Part shown: positions 49,978 to 58,753 of the stretch, in pieces
Position numbering within the stretch: the first letter of the stretch is position 1
How the letters are laid out: each line of letters starts with the position of its first letter
NCBI GenBank assembly: GCA_036526255.1
Contig: DATCYW010000022.1
Location: forward strand, 1-64,000
Source: Malonomonas sp036526255
GTDB taxonomy: Bacteria; Desulfobacterota; Desulfuromonadia; Desulfuromonadales; Geopsychrobacteraceae
DNA length: 64,000 nt
Direction: 5' to 3'
The notes under the pieces: model-generated
Told to the model about the DNA's origin: nothing
Database searches by the model: none
What the model saw: the letters and a program-made list of their open reading frames with translations, nothing else
Program-made: the position numbers and the translations under genes

Positions 49978-51672
49978 ATGAAAACCATCTCCGCGGAACT
50001 CGCCTATTTCTTACGTGGCAAGGCCAGACAGAACCTGAAAGTCCTGCTGTATTACACCATGTTTCTGTTGCTGATGACCCTCAGCTACGCCACCATATTT
50101 CGCTACCTTATGTTCCATCTGGAGGGGCGTGAATATTCCTTTATCGCCGGGGTCTACTGGACGATCACGGTAATGACCACGCTCGGCTTCGGTGACATCA
50201 CCTTTCACAGCGATCTCGGTTATATTTTCGCCGCGCTGGTGACGATCTCCGGGGTGGTGTTCCTGCTGATCATCCTGCCGTTCGGCCTGATCAGTCTGTT
50301 TCTGGCCCCCTGGATTGAAGAGCGATTACGTTTTCGCCCCGATTTTTCACTGCCGGAGGGGACCAGCGGTCATGTGGTGTTGTTCGGCTGCAACCCGATC
50401 GCCCGCGTGCTGATCCACAATCTGACCAGCCTCGCTATCCCCTTTGTCGTTGTCACCGAAGACTATCAGGAGTCGCTGCGGCTTGAGGAGGCAGGCGTCA
50501 AGGTGGCCTGCGGCTCGGTGACCGACAAAGCTCTGCTCAAAAAAGTCCGGGTCGAGTCGGCGCGCTATATCTTCGCCAACCTCGACGATACGCAGAATGT
50601 CAACCTCTGCCTGACAATTCGCTCGCTCTGCAAAACCCCGATCGCAGCAATAGTGACCGACCCCGAACATGTCGATCTGGTCCGGCTGGCCGGGGCCGAC
50701 AAGGCCGTGCCCTTGACACGGATTATCGGGCGCTATCTGGGTATCCGTGCCACAACGCAGGGTGCGCTGGCGCATGTTCTCGATTCTATCGGGCAATTGA
50801 AGATCGCCGAGATCCCGGTTTACGGCACGCCATTTTCCGACCAGACCCTCGAACAGGCACAGATCCGGCAGAAAACCGGGCTGGCGGTGGTCGGGGTCTG
50901 GGAACGCGGGGTTTTTACCATCCCCTCGAAAGATACCCTGCTGACGCCGAATTCACTGGTGGTGCTGGCAGGAACCAGCGAACAGTTAACGCAGATGGAA
51001 ACACTGACCGGCGAACAGGCCTCCGACGACCTGGTCTTCATTCTTGGCCACGGCCGGATCGGCTGCGCCGCAGCCAACTTTCTTGATAACAAACCTGTTC
51101 CCTATATTCTGATCGACCGGGCCGAAAACCAGCATTGCGAAAAACATATCTCCGTGGTCGGCGACGCCACCAACTGCAACCTACTACGCCAATCAGGGAT
51201 TGAGCTGGCCAAGGGGCTGATCGTGACCACCAACGACGACAATACCAACGTCTTTCTCACCCTGAGCAGCCGGCATACCAACCCGCATATCCGCATCGTC
51301 GCCCGGGCCAACAAAGAGGAGAGCGTCGAGCAACTGTATGCCGCCGGCGCCGATTTTGTCGTCTCCAACGCCTCGGTCGGTGCGAATATTCTGACCAATA
51401 TTCTCGAGTCGAAGGAGTCGATTTTCCTCACAGAAGGGCTGGCGATCTTCCGCCGCCAGCTGCCGGCGACCCTGATCGGTAAAACGCTGGAGCAATCACG
51501 GATTCGGCCACTGACCGGCTGCTCGGTGGTCGCACTGGAAACGGACAGCGCCGAACCCCTCCCATCGCCGGCACCGGACATTGTACTGCAGGCCGGAATG
51601 AAACTGGTGATGATCGGCAGCAGTCAGCAGGAAGAGAAGTTCTCGCTCCAGTTCGGACGTAAAAAACACTGA
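49978..51672 (+). CDS. Potassium channel with two TrkA-N (RCK) domains
   Basis: A 564-residue ion channel. Two membrane helices (LKVLLYYTMFLLLMTLSYAT and ALVTISGVVFLLIILPFGLI) flank a pore loop with the selectivity filter TVMTTLGFGDIT (about residues 60-71). The cytoplasmic part holds a first RCK domain (VVLFGCNPIARVLI), a TrkA-C-like stretch (VYGTPFSDQTLEQAQIRQK), and a second nucleotide-binding RCK domain (VFILGHGRIGCAAANFL), ending with another TrkA-C segment (KTLEQSRIRPLTGC). This is the Kch/MthK-like design with a tandem regulatory unit. It handles potassium flux and turgor, in keeping with the osmoprotectant genes nearby. It ends at a strong terminator. Confidence 0.92.
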   Translation: MKTISAELAYFLRGKARQNLKVLLYYTMFLLLMTLSYATIFRYLMFHLEGREYSFIAGVYWTITVMTTLGFGDITFHSDLGYIFAALVTISGVVFLLIILPFGLISLFLAPWIEERLRFRPDFSLPEGTSGHVVLFGCNPIARVLIHNLTSLAIPFVVVTEDYQESLRLEEAGVKVACGSVTDKALLKKVRVESARYIFANLDDTQNVNLCLTIRSLCKTPIAAIVTDPEHVDLVRLAGADKAVPLTRIIGRYLGIRATTQGALAHVLDSIGQLKIAEIPVYGTPFSDQTLEQAQIRQKTGLAVVGVWERGVFTIPSKDTLLTPNSLVVLAGTSEQLTQMETLTGEQASDDLVFILGHGRIGCAAANFLDNKPVPYILIDRAENQHCEKHISVVGDATNCNLLRQSGIELAKGLIVTTNDDNTNVFLTLSSRHTNPHIRIVARANKEESVEQLYAAGADFVVSNASVGANILTNILESKESIFLTEGLAIFRRQLPATLIGKTLEQSRIRPLTGCSVVALETDSAEPLPSPAPDIVLQAGMKLVMIGSSQQEEKFSLQFGRKKH

Positions 51673-51707
51673 GAGGGCTCGCTGCGCCAACCGCTGCTAC
51701 AGCAAAA

Positions 51708-51741
51708 AAAATTCCGGCCGCATCACTGCGGCCGGAATTTT
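51708..51741. terminator. Bidirectional terminator between channel and Fur-family genes
   Basis: AAAATTCCGGCCGC (51708-51721) pairs perfectly with GCGGCCGGAATTTT (51728-51741) around a 6-nt loop. A-rich and T-rich edges let it work for both the rightward channel gene and the leftward Fur gene. Confidence 0.85.
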
Positions 51742-51791
51742 AACGCGGGCTCTGCCAACCTGACGCTTCGGTCGGAGGTGCTGCGATCAAC

Positions 51792-52232
51792 TTAGAGACA
51801 TTTCCTGCAGGTGCCGTAAGCCACCAGATTTTTCCGCTCGACCTTTCCCCAGGCGTCGACCTCATCGGGCAATGCCGCCTCGTCGATGAGCTGCCATTGA
51901 AAATCGATGATCTCCCGGCATTTGCGGCAGATCAGGTGATGGTGCGGCCATTGCGCGACTTCAAAACGTGCCTGACTTTCGACCGTCTCGACTTTATTGA
52001 TCAATCCATGGCTGGCCAGAGTGCCCAGGGTGCGATAAACCGTATCGAGCGACAGGGTCGGCATCCCTTTGACCAGGCGTTGATGAAGGGTCTCGGCCGA
52101 GGGATGATCGGTCGCGCGAGCCAGCTCACGAAATACTTCCAACCGCTGTGGGGTCAGACGCAGGCCCGCTTTGCGGCAGGCATCCTCAAAAGCGGTCAGT
52201 TGCTGTTTCTGTTGCTTAAGTGTCCGTAGCAT
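51792..52232 (-). CDS. Fur-family metal/peroxide regulator
   Basis: A 146-residue regulator. The winged helix has AGLRLTPQRLEVFRELARA and LSLDTVYRTLGTLASHGLIN, the DNA-recognition part of Fur proteins. The metal-binding half shows HHHLICRKCREIIDF and a second CxxC at the end (CRKC), giving the structural zinc site. The VESQARFEVAQWPHHH stretch supplies the regulatory histidines. Spacing resembles PerR and similar branches more than iron-sensing Fur, but this is not decisive. It lies 9 bases behind the APC permease gene on the same strand. Confidence 0.9.
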   Translation of the reverse strand: MLRTLKQQKQQLTAFEDACRKAGLRLTPQRLEVFRELARATDHPSAETLHQRLVKGMPTLSLDTVYRTLGTLASHGLINKVETVESQARFEVAQWPHHHLICRKCREIIDFQWQLIDEAALPDEVDAWGKVERKNLVAYGTCRKCL

Positions 52233-52241
52233 GGGCCATCC

Positions 52242-54344
52242 TCAAGAGAGTTCGTTCCCGTCCGCATAATTATCGCGCAGTTCAGCCAGCCCCAACTCTT
52301 CGCCGATAATCGTCAGCCGGTCCCCCTCGCGCAGAATCGTGCCGATGTTCGGCACAAAAGACTGTCCGGCGCGGCTGAGCAGGGCCACCAGGCACCCATT
52401 GGGGATAGCGACATTGTTGAGCGGCTGCCCGATCAAAGCTTCGGTCGCCTGCTGCCGTTGCAGATTGAGGGTCAACAGCCGCTCATCGTGCAGCAGACTG
52501 CTGCGCAGGCCGTGCTCGTCGGTAGCCGACTCCCACTCGCGGGTGAAGCTCTCGTCGTCGACCCGCTCGGCGATCCGGGCAAGAATGCGCAGATGCTGGG
52601 TGGGATTGCTGTCGGGACTGACCAGAAAAAACAGCGCTGAAACCTGGGTGACTTCTTCTTCTTCGTGAGTCAGCGGGTTATAGAGCGGCATGATCACGCC
52701 GCGCCTGGCCCGGACCAGCACCATCTCGGCCTGGTCGATACGGGTGGTACGAAAGTGCGGCAGCGCGACACGGTGGGTCACCGGGGTGGCGCCGACCCGG
52801 GTACCCTCCATCACCTGGTCGATAATCTCATTGGCCGACAGCGGTATGATGTTGCAGAGTTTTTCGGCAACCAGCACCAGCACCTGCTCGAATGAGCTCT
52901 GCTGCGGCAGATCGAAGACCATACTGCGTGACACGATCTCGTCAAAAGGATCCTCTTCGCGCAACCCCTTCTCACGCAGAATCCCGCGCAACTCGGTATC
53001 CAGGTTCTGATGCCGGAGTCGCCCCAGCCGCTCGAAAACATGGTAAATGGCGCCAACCCGCGCGACCTTACCGCTGGCGTAGTACCAGTACCAGAGACTG
53101 GAAATGACAATCAGGCCGCAGGAGAACAGGGTCGGCACAATCCCCATCTCAATGATCAGAAAGATCGGCGAGACGATCCCGGCGATCTGCATCCAGGGGT
53201 AGAAGGGCGATTTATAGCCCGGATCGTAGGATGCGATGCGGCTCTCACGCATGATAATCACAGCAAAACAGACCAGCGCGAACATCAGCAACTGAAAGGC
53301 ACTGGCCAGCTTGGCGATCCGCATCGGGTCGAACAGCACCAGAATCATGACGATGGTCAACAGGGTCAGCAGGATCGAATAGAAGGGGGTGCCGAATTTG
53401 CCGAGTCGTCGAAACAGCCGCGGGGCCAGATGGTCACGACTCATCGCCAACGGGTAGCGCGACGCGCTCATCATGCCGGCGTTGGCCACCGAAATAAAGG
53501 CCAGCAGCGCGGCAATCGACAACAGGATGACGCCGGTGCGCCCGAGCGCGTAGTCGGCGGCGGTCGCCACCGGGGTTAAGCTGCCCTGCAATTCGGCCAT
53601 CGGCACCAGTCCGACGATCAGGGCCGTGCCGAAGATATAAATCAGGATCGAGGTCGCCAGGGCCAGAATGATCCCTCTGGGCAGGTTGCGCTCCGGATCC
53701 TTGACCTCTTCAGACAGGCTGGCAACCTTGGTGACGCCGACATAGCTGATGTAAACCATGCCGGCCGTGCCGACGATCGAATCGAACCCGGCGGCAAGAA
53801 AATCCTGAAAATGGACCGGCTGAAACGCAACCACCCCGCTGGCAAAGAAAACCGTCAGAATGGCCAGCAGGCCAAAGACCAGCACGACCTGCAGGCCGCC
53901 GGTCTTTTTCGCCCCGACCAGATTCACGCCGCCGAGCAGCACGGCAATGGTCACGGCGATCGGGACAATGCTCAAGGTCGGAACAAACAGAGCGATATAG
54001 GCGCCCATGCCGATCAGGGCGAAGGCGACCTTGAGAATCAACGCCAGCCAGGTACCGAAGCCGCCGATCGTTCCCAGAAAGGGGCCGAGGGAGCGATCGA
54101 GAAAATAGTAAACCCCGCCCGCCCGCGGCATCGCCGTGGCCAGCTCGATCACGCTGAACATGGCCGGGATCAACGGGATCGCGGCCAAAGCATAGGCCAG
54201 CACCAGCGCCGGACCAGCCTGCTGTGCGGCGATCCCCGGCAATAAAAAGAAGCCGGCACTCAAGGTCGCGCCGGTGGCAATGGCATAGACATCGAGCAGC
54301 CGCAACTCTTTTTTCAAACGGATATGTTTCTGTGCAGCGGCCAC
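52242..54344 (-). CDS. APC-family permease fused to EIIA-like and TrkA-C-like domains
   Basis: A 700-residue three-part protein. Residues about 15-435 are an APC-superfamily permease of about twelve helices (VYAIATGATLSAGFFLLPGI, MPRAGGVYYFLDRSLGPFLG, YVGVTKVASLSEEVKDPERN). Residues about 470-610 look like a PTS EIIA domain of the fructose/nitrogen type with the phosphoacceptor-like His in THRVALPHFRTTRI. The end (about 625-690) is a TrkA-C-like ligand module, QPLNNVAIPNGCLVALLSRA and LREGDRLTIIGEE. The soluble parts may gate transport by phosphorylation state and a nucleotide or ion. The substrate, amino acid or cation, is open. It is upstream of the Fur gene in one transcript. Confidence 0.87.
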   Translation of the reverse strand: MAAAQKHIRLKKELRLLDVYAIATGATLSAGFFLLPGIAAQQAGPALVLAYALAAIPLIPAMFSVIELATAMPRAGGVYYFLDRSLGPFLGTIGGFGTWLALILKVAFALIGMGAYIALFVPTLSIVPIAVTIAVLLGGVNLVGAKKTGGLQVVLVFGLLAILTVFFASGVVAFQPVHFQDFLAAGFDSIVGTAGMVYISYVGVTKVASLSEEVKDPERNLPRGIILALATSILIYIFGTALIVGLVPMAELQGSLTPVATAADYALGRTGVILLSIAALLAFISVANAGMMSASRYPLAMSRDHLAPRLFRRLGKFGTPFYSILLTLLTIVMILVLFDPMRIAKLASAFQLLMFALVCFAVIIMRESRIASYDPGYKSPFYPWMQIAGIVSPIFLIIEMGIVPTLFSCGLIVISSLWYWYYASGKVARVGAIYHVFERLGRLRHQNLDTELRGILREKGLREEDPFDEIVSRSMVFDLPQQSSFEQVLVLVAEKLCNIIPLSANEIIDQVMEGTRVGATPVTHRVALPHFRTTRIDQAEMVLVRARRGVIMPLYNPLTHEEEEVTQVSALFFLVSPDSNPTQHLRILARIAERVDDESFTREWESATDEHGLRSSLLHDERLLTLNLQRQQATEALIGQPLNNVAIPNGCLVALLSRAGQSFVPNIGTILREGDRLTIIGEELGLAELRDNYADGNELS

Positions 54345-54493
54345 AGTAAATCTCCCTTTAACGACATTGACAAATCAAGGAGAAAAGTATAGCTGAACGC
54401 AGAGCCCGATTCGAGGTTTAAATGGAGCAGCAGACCTGCGCCGCTTGCTGCAGAGCAAAACCAGCAAAAATCGGCATTGACCTTGCTTGGCTA

Positions 54494-54511
54494 TTTGGCC
54501 ATACTGCCAAA
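54494..54511. promoter_or_regulatory. Candidate ArsR operator
   Basis: TTTGGC (54494-54499) and GCCAAA (54506-54511) form an inverted repeat with a six-base spacer, 18 bases before the arsR start and just ahead of its ribosome site AAAGGAG. Position and symmetry suit autorepression by ArsR. Confidence 0.55.
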
Positions 54512-54528
54512 CAAAAGGAGAGCTGCCG

Positions 54529-54861
54529 ATGTTCCAGAATCGTAAAAACCAGCTGACTGCTCGCGCTAACGTCCTTAAGGCACTGGCCCACCCGACACGA
54601 CTGTTTATAGTTGAGGAACTGGAAAAAGAAGAACGCTGCGTCTGCGACTTAACCACGCTGATCGGTGCCGATGTCTCGACCGTCTCCAAGCATCTGTCGG
54701 TGCTCAGACAGGCTGGAATTATCATTGCTGACAAGCGCGGCAATCAGGTTTTCTACTGCTTGCGGGTCCCCTGTATCCTCAATTTTTTCGGGTGCGTCGA
54801 ATCGGTGCTGGAGTCGCAGGCGACAGATCATGCTGCAACGCTTGCGGGCGGCGTTAAGTAG
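54529..54861 (+). CDS. arsR: ArsR-family arsenic-responsive repressor
   Basis: A 110-residue winged-helix repressor. KALAHPTRLFIVEELEKEER leads into CVCDLTTLIGADVSTVSKHL, in which the CVCDL motif is the arsenite-binding pair at the start of the recognition region. Further cysteines (VFYCLRVPCILNFFGC) offer a third ligand. It releases the operator when arsenite binds. The start at ATG 54529 has AAAGGAG upstream. It is the first gene of a rightward arsenic operon ending with acr3. Its operator is the inverted repeat just upstream. Confidence 0.92.
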   Translation: MFQNRKNQLTARANVLKALAHPTRLFIVEELEKEERCVCDLTTLIGADVSTVSKHLSVLRQAGIIIADKRGNQVFYCLRVPCILNFFGCVESVLESQATDHAATLAGGVK

Positions 54862-54908
54862 TTTTTTTGCCCAACTTCTTGGCAATTACGCCAAAAAGGA
54901 AACTAGCT

Positions 54909-56216
54909 ATGAACTGGAAAACTGAGTGGAAGCCTTTGTTCTGGATCATCGCGGTATTTACCGGCTGCTTCTTCCTGCCGGTCGAAATTCCGCAGGTGCA
55001 AAACGCACTCATGGAATCTCTACATCTGGTCAAATGGTACGCTCGCGAGCATGTGCTGCTCTGCCTGGTCCCGGCGTTTTTCATCGCCGGGGCGGTCGCT
55101 GTCTTTGTCAGTCAAGCCGCAGTGATGAAATATTTAGGTCCCAAGGCCAACAAGATCCTTGCCTACGGCGTCGCCGCGGTTTCCGGGACCATTCTCGCTG
55201 TCTGCTCCTGCACCATCCTGCCACTGTTTGCCGGAATTTACCGGATGGGCGCGGGACTTGGTCCTGCCTGTGCTTTTCTCTACTCCGGTCCGGCGATTAA
55301 CATCCTGGCGATTGTTCTCACGGCACGCATCCTCGGTCCGGAAATGGGGATTGCCCGCGCCGTCGGCGCCATTATTTTCGCCGTGATCATCGGTCTGTTG
55401 ATGCACTTCTTCTTTCGTCATGAAGAAGCGGAAAAAGCGGTCGCCGCACCACTACTGATTGCCGATGAACAAAGCAGGCCACTCTTGCAGACCGCGCTCT
55501 ACTTTGTTGCGATGGTCGGCATTCTGGTGTTTGCCAACTGGGGCAGTACCGATCAGACTGCCGGTCTCTGGCATTCAATTTACGTCGCCAAATGGGGGAT
55601 CACCGGGGGCTTTGCTCTTGCCCTGGCGTTAATACTGGCCGCCTGGTTCAACCTTGGCTTCAAAAAAGTATCGCTGGCAGCGCTCCCGGTCCTGCTTCTG
55701 GCGTTTTTGACCCCACAACATCAAGAACTCTCTTTTACTGCCGGAGTGATCAGCCTCTCGGTACTGAGCAATCTGAAAAGCACGCGCGAGGGAGAGATGG
55801 GGCAGTGGTTCGGTGAGAGCTGGGATTTCGCCAAGAAGATTCTGCCGCTGCTGTTAATCGGCGTGTTGATCGCCGGCGTACTGCTCGGTCGCCCGGAACA
55901 GGAGGGGCTGATTCCATCGGCGTGGGTCGCCTCACTGGTCGGCGGCAATTCGATCTCGGCCAACCTGTTCGCCTCGGTTTTCGGCGCCTTCATGTATTTT
56001 GCCACGCTGACCGAAGTGCCGATTCTGCAGGGACTGCTCGGCGCCGGGATGGGCAAAGGGCCGGCATTAGCGCTGCTGCTGGCCGGCCCGGCGCTCTCAT
56101 TACCCAACATGCTGGTAATCCGCAGTATCATGGGAACCAAGAAAACTGTTGTCTTTGTCCTGCTGGTGATGGTGATGGCAACGATCAGCGGGCTACTTTA
56201 CGGGACGTTCTTTTAA
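54909..56216 (+). CDS. arsP: ArsP-type permease (organoarsenical efflux)
   Basis: A 435-residue membrane permease of the DUF318/ArsP family with eight or more helices. The cysteine motif AVCSCTILPLFAGIYRMGAG lies near residue 98 and is the metalloid-binding part of ArsP; SGPAINILAIVLTARILGPE follows. A repeated half has GAFMYFATLTEVPILQGLLG and LLAGPALSLPNMLVIRS. ArsP proteins export trivalent organoarsenicals such as methylarsenite and roxarsone products. The ribosome site AAAAGGAAA precedes ATG 54909. It lies 47 bases behind arsR and ahead of a thiol protein gene that may serve it. Confidence 0.9.
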   Translation: MNWKTEWKPLFWIIAVFTGCFFLPVEIPQVQNALMESLHLVKWYAREHVLLCLVPAFFIAGAVAVFVSQAAVMKYLGPKANKILAYGVAAVSGTILAVCSCTILPLFAGIYRMGAGLGPACAFLYSGPAINILAIVLTARILGPEMGIARAVGAIIFAVIIGLLMHFFFRHEEAEKAVAAPLLIADEQSRPLLQTALYFVAMVGILVFANWGSTDQTAGLWHSIYVAKWGITGGFALALALILAAWFNLGFKKVSLAALPVLLLAFLTPQHQELSFTAGVISLSVLSNLKSTREGEMGQWFGESWDFAKKILPLLLIGVLIAGVLLGRPEQEGLIPSAWVASLVGGNSISANLFASVFGAFMYFATLTEVPILQGLLGAGMGKGPALALLLAGPALSLPNMLVIRSIMGTKKTVVFVLLVMVMATISGLLYGTFF

Positions 56217-56234
56217 CAGAAAAGGAGCATACAG

Positions 56235-56474
56235 ATGAAAAAAATCCAGATCCTTGGTACCGGTTGTGCTAAATGTCAAAAGCTGGCGGATAACACTAAG
56301 CAAGCGGCAGACGGCTTAGGCCTTGACTACCAGCTGGAAAAAGTCACCGAGCTGAATCAGATCATGGCGTTCGGCGTCATGACCACCCCGGGACTGGCGG
56401 TCGATGGCAAGGTGCTGCTGGTCGGCAAAGTGCCGAGTGCTGCTGAAATCGAAAAGTTACTCAATCAACCCTGA
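56235..56474 (+). CDS. Small thioredoxin-fold protein (redox-active disulfide protein 2 type)
   Basis: A 79-residue glutaredoxin/thioredoxin-like protein with the active site GTGCAKCQKL (CxxC at residues about 11-14) and the cis-proline in MTTPGLAVDGKVLLVGKVPS. This small group often accompanies DUF318-type permeases, where it may reduce or hand over the metalloid. It begins 18 bases behind arsP with AAAGGAG upstream, and is cytoplasmic. The partnership is inferred from context. Confidence 0.9.
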   Translation: MKKIQILGTGCAKCQKLADNTKQAADGLGLDYQLEKVTELNQIMAFGVMTTPGLAVDGKVLLVGKVPSAAEIEKLLNQP

Positions 56475-56505
56475 AACATTTGTTCACAACTCAATCGGAG
56501 CAGCA

Positions 56506-57513
56506 ATGATTCGTATCGGAATAAACGGCTTCGGCCGCATGGGGCGTTTGGCATTACGGTCCGCCTGGGATTGGCTGGAATTTGAGATCGTCCACATCAA
56601 CGAAATCAAGGGCGGGGCAGAATGTGCCGCGCATCTGCTCGAATTTGATTCGGTCCACGGTCGCTGGGACCGGCAGATAACCTCTGGCGCAGGCGCAATC
56701 AGCATAGATGGAAAACAGCTCAGTTTCAGTGAACACAACAACCCCGCCGATGTCCCCTGGGACGAACTGGGCGTCGACATCGTGATAGAAGCCTCCGGCC
56801 AGTTCCGCACCACCGAACTGCTGCAGCCCTATTTTGCGCGGGGCGTGAAAAAGGTGATTGTCGCCGCGCCGGTCAAACAGGGCGCACTGAACATCGTCAT
56901 GGGGGTCAACGATCAGCTTTACGATCCGTCCCAGCATCACCTGCTGACCGCCGCCAGCTGCACCACCAACTGCCTGGCGCCGGTGATCAAGGTGCTGCAC
57001 GAAAAGATCGGCATCGAGCACGGGGTGATCACCACCATCCACGATGCGACCAACACCCAGGTGGTGATAGACGCGCCGCATAAGGACCTGCGCCGGGCGC
57101 GGGCGGCGAGCATGTCGCTGATTCCGACCAGCACCGGCAGCGCCACCGCCATCACCCTGATTTACCCGGAACTGACCGGCAAGCTGAACGGTCACGCCAT
57201 CCGCGTACCGCTGCTGACCGGCTCACTGACCGATGCGGTCTTCGAGATGCAGCGCGAGGTCACCGCTGAGGAGGTCAACCAGCTGTTCGACGAAGCGGCA
57301 AAAACCGACCTCAAGGGGATTCTCGGCATCGAATACCGGCCGCTGGTCTCCATCGACTTTAAAAGCGATCCGCGCTCGGCGATTGTCGACGCACCCAGCA
57401 CCATGGTCGTCAACGGCACGCAGCTGAAGGTGTTCATCTGGTACGACAACGAGATGGGCTATGCCAACCGGATGATGGAACTCTGCAAAAAGGTCGCACT
57501 CAGCCTGCCATGA
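56506..57513 (+). CDS. ArsJ-associated glyceraldehyde-3-phosphate dehydrogenase
   Basis: A 335-residue GAPDH. NAD loop IRIGINGFGRMGRLALRSAW, catalytic cysteine in AASCTTNCLAPVIKVLHEK near residue 152, and histidine in GVITTIHDATNTQVV. In arsenic operons this enzyme forms 1-arseno-3-phosphoglycerate from arsenate and glyceraldehyde-3-phosphate; the ArsJ pump next door exports it. CGGAG precedes ATG 56506; the longer open frame from 56404 overlaps the thioredoxin gene and is rejected. It overlaps arsJ by four bases. Sequence alone cannot show specialisation for arsenate; the gene order does. Confidence 0.92.
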   Translation: MIRIGINGFGRMGRLALRSAWDWLEFEIVHINEIKGGAECAAHLLEFDSVHGRWDRQITSGAGAISIDGKQLSFSEHNNPADVPWDELGVDIVIEASGQFRTTELLQPYFARGVKKVIVAAPVKQGALNIVMGVNDQLYDPSQHHLLTAASCTTNCLAPVIKVLHEKIGIEHGVITTIHDATNTQVVIDAPHKDLRRARAASMSLIPTSTGSATAITLIYPELTGKLNGHAIRVPLLTGSLTDAVFEMQREVTAEEVNQLFDEAAKTDLKGILGIEYRPLVSIDFKSDPRSAIVDAPSTMVVNGTQLKVFIWYDNEMGYANRMMELCKKVALSLP

Positions 57514-58727
57514 CCAATCTGCGAAACTACATGCTGGTCACCGGCGCTTACTGGGGCTTCACCCTGACCGACGGCGCCTTGCGGATGCTGGTTCTGCTGC
57601 ACTTTCATGAACTGGGCTACAGCGCGGTGCAGGTCGCCATGCTGTTTCTGCTCTATGAATTCTGCGGCGTCATCACCAACCTGATCGGCGGGTGGGTCGG
57701 CTCGCAGCTGGGGTTGAAAGTCACACTGTTCGCCGGATTAGCGCTGCAAGTCATTGCGCTTGGCGCTTTGGCGCTGCTCAATCCGAGTTGGCCGGTGCTG
57801 CTTTCGGTCGCTTACGTGATGGGCCTGCAGGCGCTGTCGGGGATCGCCAAGGATCTGACCAAGATGAGCAGCAAGAGCGCCATCAAGGTGCTGATTCCGA
57901 CGGCCGCCGACGGCATTCTGTTTAAATGGGTGGCACTTCTGACCGGCTCGAAGAACGCCCTTAAAGGGATCGGTTTCTTCCTCGGCGGGCTGCTGTTGGC
58001 GACGGTCGGGTTTCGCGCCGCGCTGCTGCTGATGGCCGCAGGGCTGGCGCTGGTGCTGCTGGCCACGCTGCTGGCGCTGCCGCGCGAGATCGGCAGGACG
58101 AAAAAGAAGACCAGATTCAGTGCCATCTTCTCGAAAAGTCGCGACATCAACCTGCTGTCGGCGGCGCGGCTGTTCCTGTTCGGTTCGCGCGATATCTGGT
58201 TCGTCGTCGGTCTGCCGGTATTCCTCTCCTCTAGCCTGAACTGGAGCCATCCCCAGGTCAGCGGTTTTCTCGCCCTCTGGGTGATCGGTTACGGCGGCGT
58301 GCAGGCGCTGGCGCCGCAACTGCTGAAGAGCGTGCTCGGCTCAGGCACCCCGCGCGGCGGAACCGCCAGCAGCGGCGCCTTCGCCCTGGCCGGACTGACC
58401 GCGCTGATCGCCATCGGCATCAGCATCGGGCTCTCCCACTGGTTGACAGTCGTCGCCGGTCTGGCACTCTTTGGACTGATCTTCGCCGTCAACTCCTCGG
58501 TGCATTCTTACCTGATCCTCGCCTACACCGAACACGACGAGGTCGCGCTCAACGTCGGTTTCTACTACATGGCAAATGCCGCCGGAAGACTGGTCGGCAC
58601 CCTGCTTTCGGGAATCGTCTTTCAGCTGGCTGGGCTGGTCGGCTGCTTATGGGTGTCCGCCGGATTTGTCCTGCTCGCCGGCGGGATCTCCTTATTGCTG
58701 CCGCGCGGCAAACCGCTGGCAAGCTGA
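57510..58727 (+). CDS. arsJ: ArsJ: 1-arseno-3-phosphoglycerate exporter (MFS)
   Basis: A 405-residue major facilitator with about twelve helices. The start NYMLVTGAYWGFTLTDGALR and the segment LLYEFCGVITNLIGGWVGSQ are characteristic of ArsJ, as is ALSGIAKDLTKMSSKSAIKV. It pumps the unstable arseno-sugar phosphate made by the coupled GAPDH, which breaks down to arsenate outside. The pair thus expels arsenate without first reducing it. Overlap with the GAPDH gene is four bases (ATGA). Confidence 0.93.
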   Translation: MTNLRNYMLVTGAYWGFTLTDGALRMLVLLHFHELGYSAVQVAMLFLLYEFCGVITNLIGGWVGSQLGLKVTLFAGLALQVIALGALALLNPSWPVLLSVAYVMGLQALSGIAKDLTKMSSKSAIKVLIPTAADGILFKWVALLTGSKNALKGIGFFLGGLLLATVGFRAALLLMAAGLALVLLATLLALPREIGRTKKKTRFSAIFSKSRDINLLSAARLFLFGSRDIWFVVGLPVFLSSSLNWSHPQVSGFLALWVIGYGGVQALAPQLLKSVLGSGTPRGGTASSGAFALAGLTALIAIGISIGLSHWLTVVAGLALFGLIFAVNSSVHSYLILAYTEHDEVALNVGFYYMANAAGRLVGTLLSGIVFQLAGLVGCLWVSAGFVLLAGGISLLLPRGKPLAS

Positions 58728-58753
58728 ATCCGAGCAGGCACAGGAGGTGGATG

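Noticed and set aside
54345..54528. sigma-54 type promoters in this and other intergenic gaps
   Set aside because: I looked for TGGC-N-TTGC patterns and found none with correct spacing.
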